Numbered from the stretch's first letter, positions 1 through 10,008 are shown. The stretch is 64,000 bases of DNA from Candidatus Blochmannia vicinus (GCA_030020825.1 CP125213.1:558001-622000), one strand, 5' to 3'. Numbers and translations: made by a program. Notes: a model not told the origin generated them from the sequence alone.

Positions 1-449
1 GTATCATGTCTTTATTAGAACCAAATAAAAAAATGTCTAAATCAGATTATAATGCTAATAATATTATTACTCTTTTAGACGATATTAATACAGTATCAAA
101 AAAAATTAAACGTGCTGTTACTGATACTGATAACCCTCCGGTAATTAAATATGATCCCATTAACAAACCTGGTATTTCTAATTTACTAGAGATTCTTTCT
201 GGAATAAATGAACAACCAATAAAGTATTTAGAAGAATTATTTAAAAAGAAAACATATTTTGATTTAAAAAATAAAATTATTCAATCAATATCATCGATGT
301 TGATAAAACTGCAAAATCGTTATTACACTGAACGTACTAATGAAGATAAATTACGTTATATACTATATATGGGAGCAAAAAAAGCTCAAAAACAGGCAAA
401 TATTATCTTAAAAAAAGTACACAAAGCAATGGGGTTTACTCAATATTAA
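1..449 (+). CDS. trpS: Tryptophanyl-tRNA synthetase, C-terminal part (5' end outside window)
   Basis: Class I synthetase charging tRNA-Trp. The reading frame is open from the left window edge, so the ATG at position 6 is an internal methionine and the gene begins upstream. The visible part starts just before the KMSKS signature (KKMSKSD, nt 27-47), which binds ATP in the activation step. It continues through the anticodon-binding helical domain (AVTDTDNPPVIKYD, GISNLLEIL, GAKKAQKQA) to a normal C-terminus. It aligns without gaps to the end of enterobacterial TrpS. In E. coli trpS lies not far upstream of pabA in the same orientation, as here, with intervening genes lost. Confidence 0.93.
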   Translation, partial: IMSLLEPNKKMSKSDYNANNIITLLDDINTVSKKIKRAVTDTDNPPVIKYDPINKPGISNLLEILSGINEQPIKYLEELFKKKTYFDLKNKIIQSISSMLIKLQNRYYTERTNEDKLRYILYMGAKKAQKQANIILKKVHKAMGFTQY

Positions 450-629
450 TTATTAAATAATTCATCCTGCTATTTATTAGAATCATTATTTTTATAATAA
501 AAGTTTTTATTTAGATTTATAATTAAAAACGCACAATAATACTAATATCACATTAATTATAAAATATAAACATAATAAAAAATTATTATGTATAATTAAT
601 TCCAAATTAAACATCATGATAAATTAATA

Positions 630-1232
630 ATGAATAAAATTCTTATTATTGATAATTACGATTCCTTCACTTGGAATCTTTATCAATATTTTCAAGAAAT
701 GGGTGGTATAGTAGACGTTAGAAGACACGATACTTTAAGTATCATGGATATTGAACAGCTATCCCCCGAACGTTTAGTAATTTCTCCTGGGCCTGGTACT
801 CCAAATGATGCTGGTATTTCTTTAGAGGCAATATATTATTTTCATAATAGATTGCCCATTCTTGGAGTATGTCTTGGTCATCAAGCTATAGCCCAATTTT
901 TTGGAGCTAAGTTAAAATATGCACAAAAAATAATGCATGGTAAAACTTCTTTAATTCATCATAACGAAAGTGGGATATTTACTAAAGTAACACAACCTTT
1001 AAATGTAGTACGGTATCATTCATTAGTAATTGATTCAAACACTATTCCAAATTGCTTAGAAATAACCGCATGGAGTAATAACACATACAACACCAATCAT
1101 CATCATAATCAATATAGTGAAATTATGGGAATACGCCATCGTAGATTAGCTATAGAAGGGGTTCAGTTTCATCCAGAAAGTATACTAAGTGAACAAGGAC
1201 ATCGTATTCTAGCTAACTTCATGAAGTATTAA
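630..1232 (+). CDS. pabA: Aminodeoxychorismate/anthranilate synthase glutamine amidotransferase subunit
   Basis: Class I glutamine amidotransferase that supplies ammonia to PabB for 4-amino-4-deoxychorismate, the p-aminobenzoate branch of folate synthesis. The fold is complete: N-terminal IDNYDSFTWNLYQYF, oxyanion region SPGPGTP, nucleophile Cys81 in GVCLGHQ, and His181/Glu183 in VQFHPES. At 200 residues it is longer than E. coli PabA (187). The extra residues are an Asn/His-rich insertion around 150-164 before EIMGIRH. The sequence is closer to PabA than to TrpG (MHGKTS, GIRHR), but in reduced genomes one such subunit may serve both PabB and TrpE. Confidence 0.93.
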   Translation: MNKILIIDNYDSFTWNLYQYFQEMGGIVDVRRHDTLSIMDIEQLSPERLVISPGPGTPNDAGISLEAIYYFHNRLPILGVCLGHQAIAQFFGAKLKYAQKIMHGKTSLIHHNESGIFTKVTQPLNVVRYHSLVIDSNTIPNCLEITAWSNNTYNTNHHHNQYSEIMGIRHRRLAIEGVQFHPESILSEQGHRILANFMKY

Positions 1233-2316
1233 ATAAAAATTAAGTAAATTTATTAAAAACTAGAACTTAAAAGCGATCGTTTTTATTTCTTAAAATAAAT
1301 ACAAACTATTATATTTCTAATATAATTAGATGATTTATTTTCTTTCTCAGTTAATCTGCATAAAACAATTAATTACCAATCATTACAAATCAGTATGCAA
1401 TTTTATATGTAATTATATATTAGAAATTTTTAAAAAAATTACATTTATATAAAATGATCAAGATAACCCTAATACTAAGACACTACATAATATATTTTAA
1501 CGAATATAATTTATATATATTAATTTAAAGTGTATAAACTAAAATTCATTTTTAATAAATTAAATATACTAAAAAAATTAATAAACATGCAATATATTGC
1601 CATCATATTAAAATTAAAACTGTCTTTAAAAAGGTAAAAAATTATGAAATCGTTATTTATCAAATTTATTTTATTTATCTCGATTGTTTCTATTGCTCTT
1701 ACCGGTATTATCTGCTAACCTACCGAGAAGATGAAGTTTATGCAATAAGTAGTGCACTTCAAATTATATATGTGCCTGTATATTAAATATAAATTGCCTT
1801 ACTTTCCGTTTCATATAATAAGATAAAAATTAATAAACCTGAAATTTACTAAATATACCAATTGCTAACTATATGACAAACACAATAGCTCTATAGATAA
1901 AAAATAATAAAACAACTCAATATCTTTTATCTTAGATAAAAATAGTTAGTTTTAAAAATAAAATAATGTTGAAATAAAATATGATACTGTTCTATTCTAT
2001 GTAATTAAACAACTTTATTATTTTCTATGGATATTAACATTTTCTATTCCACTTATTGCAACCAATAAAAATCATTATACGTTAATCTCTCAACAGTTAA
2101 ATTTAAAAATAAATGTGTTATTATATAGTTTAATATTTGAATAATTCTATATTCAGATATTAAACTAAGTGAATAATCATAGCAGATGTGATATGATACC
2201 ACCTGGCTGAGTACCTTTAAAATAACACTTCCTACACTGTTATTTACGTTTGAATAATATTTAAGTTGCATATATTTAAAATAATTTAAATCATAAAAAT
2301 ATTGGAGATTATGATA
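1233..2316. other. Long decayed intergenic region between pabA and rpsL
   Basis: About 1.1 kb of AT-rich sequence with no intact gene. In E. coli the genes just upstream of rpsL are fkpA, yheO and tusDCB. Only a possible fkpA relic (1644-1786) can be seen; no convincing tusB, tusC or tusD remnant was found. A minus-strand open frame at 2053-2334 overlaps the rpsL start and resembles no protein I know. Confidence 0.6.
1644..1786 (+). pseudogene. fkpA: Possible fkpA relic (periplasmic peptidyl-prolyl isomerase)
   Basis: An ATG at 1644 opens 24 codons that read like a signal peptide (MKSLFIKFILFISIVSIALT) and share the MKSLF start of E. coli FkpA. After the stop at 1716-1718, another frame reads EDEVYAISSAL and then hits a stop at 1784-1786. 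This resembles the FkpA mature N-terminus (KSAYALGASLGRYMEN). The position upstream of rpsL and the strand are those of fkpA in E. coli. The FKBP domain is gone. The match is short, so the identification is an inference. A short de novo secreted peptide is the alternative. Confidence 0.45.
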
Positions 2317-2688
2317 ATGACAACAGTTAATCAACTTGTTCGTAACGCACGAACTGCAAAAACTTTTAAAAGTAACGTGCCAGCATTAGAATCTTGTCCG
2401 CAAAAAAGAGGGGTATGTATGCGCGTATACACTACTACCCCAAAAAAACCAAATTCTGCATTACGAAAAGTATGCCGTGTTCGATTAACTAATGGATTAG
2501 AAGTAACTTCTTATATTGGAGGAGAAGGTCATAATTTACAGGAACATGCTTCAATTTTAATTCGAGGTGGGCGTGTCAAAGATTTACCAGGTGTCCGATA
2601 TCATGTCATCCGTGGTGCTCTTGATTGCGCAGGAGTTAACACCCGTAAGCAAGGTCGTTCAAAATATGGAACAAAAAAACCAAAATAA
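2317..2688 (+). CDS. rpsL: 30S ribosomal protein S12
   Basis: Decoding-centre protein of the small subunit, first gene of the str operon. The 123-residue product is nearly identical to E. coli S12 over VNQLVRN, SNVPALE, CPQKRGVC, TTTPKKPNSALRKVCRVRLTNG, GGEGHNLQEH and the C-terminal KYGTKKPK. The start is ATG 2317 (MTTVNQ), placed 9 nt after a GGAG at 2304-2307. An upstream in-frame TTG at 2302 and ATG at 2311 sit on or too close to that ribosome site. The loop lysine of TTPKKPNS is unmutated, the streptomycin-sensitive form. Confidence 0.97.
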   Translation: MTTVNQLVRNARTAKTFKSNVPALESCPQKRGVCMRVYTTTPKKPNSALRKVCRVRLTNGLEVTSYIGGEGHNLQEHASILIRGGRVKDLPGVRYHVIRGALDCAGVNTRKQGRSKYGTKKPK

Positions 2689-2845
2689 TAATATACCAAA
2701 AGATATAATGATTCTCTTTTTTATTTTTTGATTTAAGTGAAAGTTCAAACATAAGGTACAATTAGTTACCCGTAATTATAATACTATTACAATTAATTTT
2801 TATATTTAAATATAATATCAATGAATTAAAGAGGAATTATAATTT

Positions 2846-3316
2846 ATGCCACGCCGTCGCATTATTATAAAACGAAATATTCTCCCAGATCCAAAATTTG
2901 GATCCAACCTATTAGCAAAATTTATTAATCTGTTGATGTTAAACGGTAAAAAATCTATTGCAGAAACAATAGTATATTCTGCGTTAGATATTCTATTCAA
3001 ACGATCTAGTAAAGATTGTCTAGAAACATTCGAAGAAGCTATAAATAATGTACGTCCAATTGTAGAAGTAAAATCTAGACGTGTTGGAGGTTCTACCTAT
3101 CAAGTGCCAGTAGAAGTACGTCTTATCCGTAGAAATACTCTAGCAATGAGATGGATTATTGAAGCTGCTCGTAAAAGAAATGATCAATCTATGGAGTTAC
3201 GTTTAGCAAATGAATTCTTGGATGCCATAGAAGGCAAAGGACATGCTGTTAAAAAACGTGAAGAAATACATCGTATCGCAGAATCTAATAAAGCTTTTGC
3301 TCATTATCGTTGGTAA
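2846..3316 (+). CDS. rpsG: 30S ribosomal protein S7
   Basis: Primary 16S-binding protein that nucleates assembly of the 30S head. It has 156 residues, the family size, with the conserved stretches NGKKSIAETIVY, EAINNVRPIVEVKSRRVGGSTYQVPVEV and HRIAESNKAFAHYRW. The ATG follows AGAGGAAT about 13 nt upstream. It is the second gene of the str operon, 157 nt after rpsL, a wider spacing than in free-living enterics. Confidence 0.97.
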   Translation: MPRRRIIIKRNILPDPKFGSNLLAKFINLLMLNGKKSIAETIVYSALDILFKRSSKDCLETFEEAINNVRPIVEVKSRRVGGSTYQVPVEVRLIRRNTLAMRWIIEAARKRNDQSMELRLANEFLDAIEGKGHAVKKREEIHRIAESNKAFAHYRW

Positions 3317-3504
3317 TTACATCTCAATCATACCAACATACATAAAATATGGTATCATTTAACTTTTAAAAACTCTTAACAATTATTCAACTATTAAGTC
3401 TTATTTATCTTTAAATATACTTAAGATCACTTAGAAACAGTATTTTTAGATATATAATAGACATTATTGTTAAAATAACAACAAATATATTATTGAGGAT
3501 ATTA

Positions 3505-5619
3505 ATGACTCGTGTAACACCGATTGTACGGTATCGTAATATTGGAATAAGTGCGCATATTGATGCTGGAAAAACTACTACAACTGAACGCATTTTGTTC
3601 TATACAGGTGTAAATCATAAAATTGGAGAAGTACATACTGGTTCTGCAACTATGGACTGGATGGAACAAGAACAAGAACGAGGAATAACAATTACTTCTG
3701 CAGCTACCACATGTTTTTGGTCAGGCATGGCTAATCAATTCGACTCACACCGTATTAATATAATAGATACTCCTGGACATGTTGATTTTACCATCGAAGT
3801 AGAACGCTCTATGCGTATACTTGACGGCGCAGTAATGATTTATTGTGCCGTAGGCGGAGTGCAACCTCAATCTGAAACTGTATGGCGTCAAGCAAATAAA
3901 TATAAAGTACCACGTATTGCATTTATAAATAAAATGGATCGAGTAGGCGCAGATTATCTACGAGTTGTAGAACAATTAAAAACTAGATTGTTTGCTAATC
4001 CTGTACCTATTCAATTAGCTGTAGGTTCAGAAGATAAATTTACTGGAATTATCGATTTAATCAAAATGAAAGCAATTCATTGGAATGAATCTGATCAAGG
4101 CGTCACTTTTGTTTACAGCAAAATACCCGAAAATTTAATAGAACTATCAGATATATGGCATAAACATTTAATAGAATCTGCTGTTGAAGAATCTGAAGAA
4201 TTAATGGATAAATATTTGTCTAACAGACATCAATTAACAGAACAAGAAATTAAACAAGCATTACGTCGAAGAGTATTAAATAATGAAATTATACTAGTAA
4301 CATGTGGATCTGCGTTTAAAAATAAAGGGGTTCAAGCAATGTTAGATGCTGTTGTAGAATATTTACCATCTCCAAGCGATGTAACATCTATTACAGGTGT
4401 ATTACAAGACGGATCTACTCAAATTAAACGTCATGCTAATGACAACGAACCATTTTCAGCTTTAGCATTTAAAATAGCTACTGATCCATTTGTAGGAAAC
4501 TTAACTTTTTTTAGAGTATATTCAGGCGTCGTACGTTCCGGAGATAATATCTTAAACCCTATAAAAGAAAAACGCGAACGATTTGGCCGCATTGTACAAA
4601 TGCATGCAAATAAAAGAGAAGAAATTAAGGCCGTTCATGCAGGAGATATTGCTGCAGCTATTGGTCTAAAAGATGTTGATACTGGAGATACCTTATGTGA
4701 CCCATCTGCACCAATTATCCTTGAACGTATGGAATTTCCAGAGCCAGTTATTTCTGTAATGGTCGAAGCTAAAACTAAAGCAGATCAAGATAAAATGAGT
4801 TTAGCTTTAAATCGTTTAGCTCAAGAAGATCCATCATTTCGTGTATGGATCGATAAAGACTCTGGTCAAACTATTATAGCCGGGATGGGTGAATTACATT
4901 TAGAAATTCTAGTAGAACGTATGAGAAGAGAATTTAATGTTGAAGCTAACGTAGGAAAACCTCAAGTTGCATACCGTGAAACCATTCGTACTAGCGTAAC
5001 ACAAGAAGGAAAATTTATTCGTCAATCAGGAGGTAGAGGTCAATTCGGCCATGTTTGGTTACGTATCGAACCTATGCATCCAAAAGAAGAAGAAAGTTAT
5101 AAATTTTTAAACAAAATTGTAGGAGGTGCTGTCCCTAAAGAATATATACCTGCTGTAGATAAAGGCGTACAAGAACAAATAAGCAATGGAATTCTTGCAG
5201 GATATCCGATTGTAGATATTTGTGTAACTATTTTTGATGGTTCTTATCACGAAGTTGATTCTTCAGAAATAGCATTTAAAATAGCAGGATCTATAGCATT
5301 TAAAGAAGGATTTATGAAAGCCAATCCTGTATTGTTAGAACCTATTATGCATGTAGAAATTGAAACACCCGAAGATTATATGGGAGATGTTATTGCAGAT
5401 TTAAATCGTCGCCGAGGTATAATTAGTGGTTTAGAAAACTCTACAATTGGCGGGAAGATAATTTGTGCCCAAGTTCCTTTGTCAGACATGTTTGGTTATG
5501 CTACTAGTTTACGTTCACAAACTCAAGGACGTGCTTGTTATTCTATGGAATTTTTAAAATATAATGAAGTACCTAACAATATAGCTCAAATTATTATAAA
5601 TTCTCGTCAAACTAAGTAA
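3505..5619 (+). CDS. fusA: Elongation factor G
   Basis: Translational GTPase that drives translocation and, with RRF, ribosome recycling. Starting at ATG 3505 (MTRVTPIVRYRNIGI) gives 704 residues, the E. coli length. The frame extends to a TTG at 3493, but GAGG at 3495-3498 is the ribosome site for ATG 3505. G motifs are AHIDAGKTT (residues 17-25), DTPGHVDF and NKMDR. Domain IV shows GGRGQFGHVW, and the C-terminal domain has PEDYMGDVIADLNRRRG. The gene lies between rpsG and tuf as in the str operon. Confidence 0.97.
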   Translation: MTRVTPIVRYRNIGISAHIDAGKTTTTERILFYTGVNHKIGEVHTGSATMDWMEQEQERGITITSAATTCFWSGMANQFDSHRINIIDTPGHVDFTIEVERSMRILDGAVMIYCAVGGVQPQSETVWRQANKYKVPRIAFINKMDRVGADYLRVVEQLKTRLFANPVPIQLAVGSEDKFTGIIDLIKMKAIHWNESDQGVTFVYSKIPENLIELSDIWHKHLIESAVEESEELMDKYLSNRHQLTEQEIKQALRRRVLNNEIILVTCGSAFKNKGVQAMLDAVVEYLPSPSDVTSITGVLQDGSTQIKRHANDNEPFSALAFKIATDPFVGNLTFFRVYSGVVRSGDNILNPIKEKRERFGRIVQMHANKREEIKAVHAGDIAAAIGLKDVDTGDTLCDPSAPIILERMEFPEPVISVMVEAKTKADQDKMSLALNRLAQEDPSFRVWIDKDSGQTIIAGMGELHLEILVERMRREFNVEANVGKPQVAYRETIRTSVTQEGKFIRQSGGRGQFGHVWLRIEPMHPKEEESYKFLNKIVGGAVPKEYIPAVDKGVQEQISNGILAGYPIVDICVTIFDGSYHEVDSSEIAFKIAGSIAFKEGFMKANPVLLEPIMHVEIETPEDYMGDVIADLNRRRGIISGLENSTIGGKIICAQVPLSDMFGYATSLRSQTQGRACYSMEFLKYNEVPNNIAQIIINSRQTK

Positions 5620-5684
5620 TAATAAATGAAATTTAGATTCAATCGTTTTTAAAAGAAACTATAAAAGATCTAAGGAGTTTAGAG

Positions 5685-6869
5685 GTGTCCAAAGAAAAAT
5701 TTAAACGCGTGAAACCACATATTAATGTAGGAACCATTGGTCATGTAGACCACGGGAAAACTACTCTAACTGCTGCTATAACTACTATTTTGTCCAAACA
5801 TTATGGAGGTTGTGCACGTGCTTTCGATCAAATTGACAATGCTCCGGAAGAAAAAGCACGAGGAATTACTATAAATACTTCTCATGTTGAATATGATACT
5901 GCACGTCGACATTACGCACATGTTGACTGCCCCGGACATGCTGATTACGTAAAAAATATGATTACTGGAGCTGCACAAATGGATGGGGCAATATTAGTAG
6001 TAGCTGCCACTGATGGGCCTATGCCCCAAACCCGTGAGCATATTTTATTAGCCAGGCAAGTAGGAGTTCCTCATATAATTGTATTTATGAATAAATGCGA
6101 TATGGTTAATGATGAAGAATTATTAGAATTAGTTGAAATGGAGATGAGAGAATTACTATCCCAGTATGATTTCCCAGGAGACAATACACCAATTATTCGT
6201 GGATCTGCTTTAAAAGCGTTAGAAGGAGAAGAAATATGGGCTAATAAAATTTTAGAACTATCAGATATATTAGACAATTATATTCCAGAGCCCAAACGGT
6301 CTGTAGACCAACCATTCTTATTACCTATTGAAGATGTGTTTTCTATTTCTGGCCGAGGCACGGTCGTAACAGGCCGTATTGAACGTGGTATTATAAAAGT
6401 AGGAGAAGAAATGGAGATTGTCGGTATAAAAAATACGATAAAAACCACATGTACTGGAGTAGAAATGTTTAGAAAGTTATTAGACGAAGGACGTGCTGGA
6501 GAAAATGTTGGTATTTTGTTACGTGGCACTAAACGAGATGAGGTAGAACGTGGTCAGGTATTATCTAAACCTGGATATATAAAACCTCACTCTCATTTTG
6601 AATCAGAAGTATATATTCTTAATAAAGATGAAGGAGGAAGACATACGCCATTTTTTAAAGGTTATCGTCCTCAATTTTATTTTCGTACTACAGATGTTAC
6701 TGGCACTATTGAATTACCAGAAGGAATAGAGATGGTAATGCCTGGAGATAACATTAAAATGATTGTTAATTTAATTTCTCCAATAGCTATGAACGACGGC
6801 CTTCGATTCGCTATTAGAGAGGGTGGCCGTACCATAGGAGCTGGCATTGTGTCTAAAATTATATCTTAA
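5685..6869 (+). CDS. tuf: Elongation factor Tu
   Basis: GTPase that delivers aminoacyl-tRNA to the ribosome. It has 394 residues with GTG start (GTGTCC), preceded by AAGGAG about 10 nt upstream. P-loop GHVDHGKT is at residues 19-26, then DCPGHADYVKNM and NKCDM; domains II and III are intact (GTVVTGRIERG, FYFRTTDVTG, REGGRTIGAG). It follows fusA as tufA does in E. coli but is followed by secE-nusG as tufB is, so a single tuf bridges both contexts. The last residue is Ser, as in E. coli TufB, a weak hint about which 3' end survived. Confidence 0.97.
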   Translation: MSKEKFKRVKPHINVGTIGHVDHGKTTLTAAITTILSKHYGGCARAFDQIDNAPEEKARGITINTSHVEYDTARRHYAHVDCPGHADYVKNMITGAAQMDGAILVVAATDGPMPQTREHILLARQVGVPHIIVFMNKCDMVNDEELLELVEMEMRELLSQYDFPGDNTPIIRGSALKALEGEEIWANKILELSDILDNYIPEPKRSVDQPFLLPIEDVFSISGRGTVVTGRIERGIIKVGEEMEIVGIKNTIKTTCTGVEMFRKLLDEGRAGENVGILLRGTKRDEVERGQVLSKPGYIKPHSHFESEVYILNKDEGGRHTPFFKGYRPQFYFRTTDVTGTIELPEGIEMVMPGDNIKMIVNLISPIAMNDGLRFAIREGGRTIGAGIVSKIIS

Positions 6870-6933
6870 TTACGCAATTTAATAAATACAGTTGTTATAT
6901 GGTTATATTTATAAAATATAGTAATATGTTGGT

Positions 6934-7311
6934 ATGCATATAGAAAATAAAAATAAAAAAAAAATATATATATTAGAGCTAACTAAATGGATTAGCATTA
7001 TAGTATTAGTATTAACGTCTATCATTGGAAACTACTTATATCGTGATTATAATGCTTTCGCAAGAGGTGTGGTAATCTTTATTATCGTTACTACTATTAT
7101 ATACATCGCCTCAACCACTAGAATAGGAAAATTAATAATTATATTTGGGAATGATTCGCGCACTGAATTACGAAAAGTAGTATGGCCCAATTACCGAGAT
7201 GGATTCAATACTACTTTAATTGTAATAGGAGTAACTATAGTGATATCATTATTATTATGGGGATTAGATACTATTTTAGTTTATCTGATATCATTTAGTC
7301 TGAGGTTATAA
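6934..7311 (+). CDS. secE: Protein translocase subunit SecE
   Basis: Small membrane subunit that clamps SecY in the SecYEG channel. It has 125 residues (E. coli 127) with three hydrophobic helices, about 16-36, 44-62 and 94-118, so it is the long three-helix enterobacterial form. The signature before the last helix, ELRKVVWPNYRDG, is the conserved SecE cytosolic amphipathic segment. It ends 1 nt before nusG, the classical secE-nusG pair. Confidence 0.95.
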   Translation: MHIENKNKKKIYILELTKWISIIVLVLTSIIGNYLYRDYNAFARGVVIFIIVTTIIYIASTTRIGKLIIIFGNDSRTELRKVVWPNYRDGFNTTLIVIGVTIVISLLLWGLDTILVYLISFSLRL

Positions 7312-7312
7312 T

Positions 7313-7858
7313 ATGACTGATACTTTAAAAAAACATTGGTATGTTATTCAAGCATTTTCTGGATTTGAAAATCGTGTAGCTCATTCTTTACGTGAGTATA
7401 TTAAACTACACAATATGGATACAATGTTTGGTGAAATCATGATCCCAACAGAAGAGGTAGTAGAAATGCGAGCTGGACAACGTAGAAAAAGCGAACGTAA
7501 ATTTTTTCCTGGTTACGTATTAGTACAAATGATAATGAATGATTCTAGTTGGCATTTAGTAAAAAGTGTTCCGCGGGTTATGGGTTTCGTTGGAGGAACA
7601 TGCGATAAACCTGCTCCTATTGGAGATAAAGAAGTTAATGATATCATTCATCGACTACAGCAAATTGGAGATAAACCCCGCCCTAAAACATTATTTGAAC
7701 CTGGAGAACTTATCCGAGTCAGCAATGGTCCGTTTTCTGATTTTAATGCTGTAGTAGAAGAAGTAGATTATGAAAAAAATCGTTTAAAAGTATCAGTTTC
7801 TATCTTTGGACGAGCCACTCCAGTAGAATTGGATTTTTCTCAAGTTGAAAAATCTTGA
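7313..7858 (+). CDS. nusG: Transcription termination/antitermination protein NusG
   Basis: RNA polymerase elongation factor. Its N-terminal NGN domain binds RNAP; its C-terminal KOW domain contacts Rho or ribosomal S10. The 181 residues match E. coli in length: WYVIQAFSGFENRVA, RKSERKFFPGYVLVQM, VMGFVGG, then the KOW motif FEPGELIRVSNGPFSDFNAVVEEVDYEKNRLKVSVSIFGRATPVEL in outline. The start lies 1 nt after secE, implying translational coupling. The rRNA leader boxA sites in this window belong to the same antitermination machinery. Confidence 0.97.
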   Translation: MTDTLKKHWYVIQAFSGFENRVAHSLREYIKLHNMDTMFGEIMIPTEEVVEMRAGQRRKSERKFFPGYVLVQMIMNDSSWHLVKSVPRVMGFVGGTCDKPAPIGDKEVNDIIHRLQQIGDKPRPKTLFEPGELIRVSNGPFSDFNAVVEEVDYEKNRLKVSVSIFGRATPVELDFSQVEKS

Positions 7859-7998
7859 TTGCACAAAATCATATATTAAAATACTTATAAATTTAAGTAT
7901 ATACTATAAAATAGTTATCCTTTTGTGTTTATGTTTAAATAATAAACGAATATAAATAAAAATAAAATATTGTTAATTTTACTACTAGGACAATTAAT

Positions 7999-8427
7999 AT
8001 GGTTAAAAAAGTACAAGCCTATATTAAACTACAAATTTCTGCTGGCGCTGCTAACCCTAGTCCTCCTGTTGGACCTGCTTTAGGCCAACAAGGCGTTAAT
8101 ATCATGGAATTTTGTAAGGAATTTAACGCAAAAACTGAAAAACTTGAAACAGGACTACCGATTCCAGTTATCATTACTGTTTATACCGATCGTTCTTTTT
8201 CATTTATTACTAAAACCCCTCCTGCTTCAATATTATTAAAAAAAGCTGCAAATATTCAATCTGGATCTGAAAAACCAAATATAATTAATATTGGTAAAGT
8301 ATCACACACTCAAATTTATGAAATTGCAAAAATTAAGGCTGTTGATATGACAGGTTCTAATATTGAATCTATATCGCGTTCTATTATAGGTACAGCTCAT
8401 TCTATGGGACTAAAAGTGGAAGATTAA
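7999..8427 (+). CDS. rplK: 50S ribosomal protein L11
   Basis: Protein of the GTPase-associated centre that binds 23S helices 43/44. The 142 residues match the family. The N-terminal domain has the Pro-rich hinge AANPSPPVGPALGQQGVNIMEFCKEFN; the RNA-binding C-terminal half has KTPPASILLKKAA and IIGTAHSMGL. It follows a 140-nt gap after nusG and lies 6 nt before rplA. In E. coli rplKA is repressed by L1 binding to the leader. Confidence 0.97.
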   Translation: MVKKVQAYIKLQISAGAANPSPPVGPALGQQGVNIMEFCKEFNAKTEKLETGLPIPVIITVYTDRSFSFITKTPPASILLKKAANIQSGSEKPNIINIGKVSHTQIYEIAKIKAVDMTGSNIESISRSIIGTAHSMGLKVED

Positions 8428-8433
8428 TAAAAT

Positions 8434-9135
8434 ATGGGTAAATTCAGCAAAAGAATGCATATAACACAAAATTATGCGGATACATCTATACAATATTCTG
8501 CGATAGATGGATTACAATTATTAAAAAAAACTACAAAAGTTAAATTTATTGAAAGTGTTGATGTCGCCATTAATTTAGGAATTGATGCACGTAAATCTGA
8601 CCAAAACGTACGCAGTAATGTAATTTTGCCACATGGTATTGGTCGTGATGTTCGCGTTGCCGTTTTTACACAAGGAGATAATATCTTGTTAGCTAAAAAT
8701 GCTGGAGCTGATTTAGTTGGGTTAGATGATTTATCTGACGCAATAAAAACAGGAAAACACCGACTAGATGTAGTTATTGCATCTCCTGATGTAATGCATA
8801 TAGTAAGCAAATTGGGTCCCATTTTAGGACCAAAAGGTTTAATGCCAAATCTTAAAATGGGCACTATATCTAATAATATAGAAGAATCAGTTAAAAATGT
8901 TAAATTGGGACAGATACGTTATAAAAATGACAAAAATGGCATTATTCACTCTAGCATTGGTAGAATTAATTTTGATACCATAAAACTCAAGGAAAATTTA
9001 GAAGCATTAATAGCATCTTTAAAACAAGCTAAACCAGTAATATTTAAAGGAACATACATTAAAAAGATAACTCTTTCTACCACTATGGGTAGATCTATAT
9101 CTATAGATCAAAATTCTCTGTTTATTACACATTAA
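8434..9135 (+). CDS. rplA: 50S ribosomal protein L1
   Basis: L1-stalk protein that guides deacylated tRNA out of the E site and, in enterics, represses its own operon. The 233 residues are close to E. coli (234). Typical blocks are KFIESVDVAINLGIDARKSDQNV, VLPHGIGRDVRVAVFTQG with an Ile at the first position, GPILGPKGLMPNLKMG, RYKNDKNGIIHSSIG and YIKKITLSTTMG. It is the second gene of the rplKA pair. Confidence 0.97.
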   Translation: MGKFSKRMHITQNYADTSIQYSAIDGLQLLKKTTKVKFIESVDVAINLGIDARKSDQNVRSNVILPHGIGRDVRVAVFTQGDNILLAKNAGADLVGLDDLSDAIKTGKHRLDVVIASPDVMHIVSKLGPILGPKGLMPNLKMGTISNNIEESVKNVKLGQIRYKNDKNGIIHSSIGRINFDTIKLKENLEALIASLKQAKPVIFKGTYIKKITLSTTMGRSISIDQNSLFITH

Positions 9136-9510
9136 CTATAATATTAATATGTTTTTATGAATAGCTTCTTTACATGATTTACAAATTAGTCTACACTCTG
9201 TTAGGTTAATATGTTTATAATTGCAGTTTTAAATATGTGAACTTAATTCAAGTTATATAATTTCATTTAAAATAATTTAATGAAAATTAAACATACAATA
9301 TAATATATGTAACTTAGTTATCATTACAATGAATTGGTAGTAATACGCTTTCTTACTACTTCATCTTATAAAGAAGGTAATTTCTTATAAAATATTTCAT
9401 TTAAAATTTTAGTACTGAAATCTTTAACATATATATCTTTATATATATGTTTTAAGTTCATATTCTAATACATAATAAATACATATTAAATTAAATCAAG
9501 GTATTGTTTT
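9136..9510. other. Leader/intergenic region upstream of rplJ
   Basis: A 375-nt gap between rplA and rplJ. In E. coli this spacer carries the rplJ promoter and the L10-binding leader that controls rplJL translation. The gap is kept here at similar size, but it is very AT-rich and I cannot assign a clear promoter or the L10 site by eye. Confidence 0.4.
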
Positions 9511-10008
9511 ATGGTATTAAACCTACAAAAAAAAGAAGAAATTGTTTGTAAGATACACAAAACAGCTAAAAAATCTTTGTCAGCAGTAATAGCTTCTCTA
9601 GATGGTATTACTGTAAACGAAATGACCAGGTTACGAAAAGAAGCACGTGATCTTGAAGTTGACGTACATGTTGTTCGCAATACGTTAATGCGTAAAATAG
9701 TAGAACATACACCTTTATCATGTTTACAGGATATTTTAATAGGACAAAACATTATCGCATTTTCTATGCATCAACCTCGTGATTCTGCACGTGTTTTCGT
9801 AAAATTTAATAAAAGTCACAAACATTTTAAAATAAAAGGCGCAGCTTTTGAGGGTAAATTTATTCCTGCATCAAAAATTAATCTATTATCTGATTTACCC
9901 AATCATGAAGAAGCTATTTCCAGATTGATGACAATTATGAAAACAAGTAGTATTAAAAATTTAATACGAGTCTTATACGTGTTATCTAATCAAAAAACTA
10001 AATTATAA
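9511..10008 (+). CDS. rplJ: 50S ribosomal protein L10
   Basis: Base of the L7/L12 stalk. It has 165 residues, the E. coli length. The N-terminal rRNA-binding domain contains SAVIASLDGITVNEMTRLRK and VHVVRNTLMRKIVE. A C-terminal helix follows (EAISRLMTIMKTSSIKNLIRVLYVLSNQK), which binds L12 dimers. It is followed by rplL, as expected. Confidence 0.95.
   Translation: MVLNLQKKEEIVCKIHKTAKKSLSAVIASLDGITVNEMTRLRKEARDLEVDVHVVRNTLMRKIVEHTPLSCLQDILIGQNIIAFSMHQPRDSARVFVKFNKSHKHFKIKGAAFEGKFIPASKINLLSDLPNHEEAISRLMTIMKTSSIKNLIRVLYVLSNQKTKL

Noticed and set aside
2053..2334. 93-codon minus-strand open frame before rpsL
   Set aside because: It overlaps the rpsL start, has a low-complexity Tyr/Asn/Leu composition and resembles no family.
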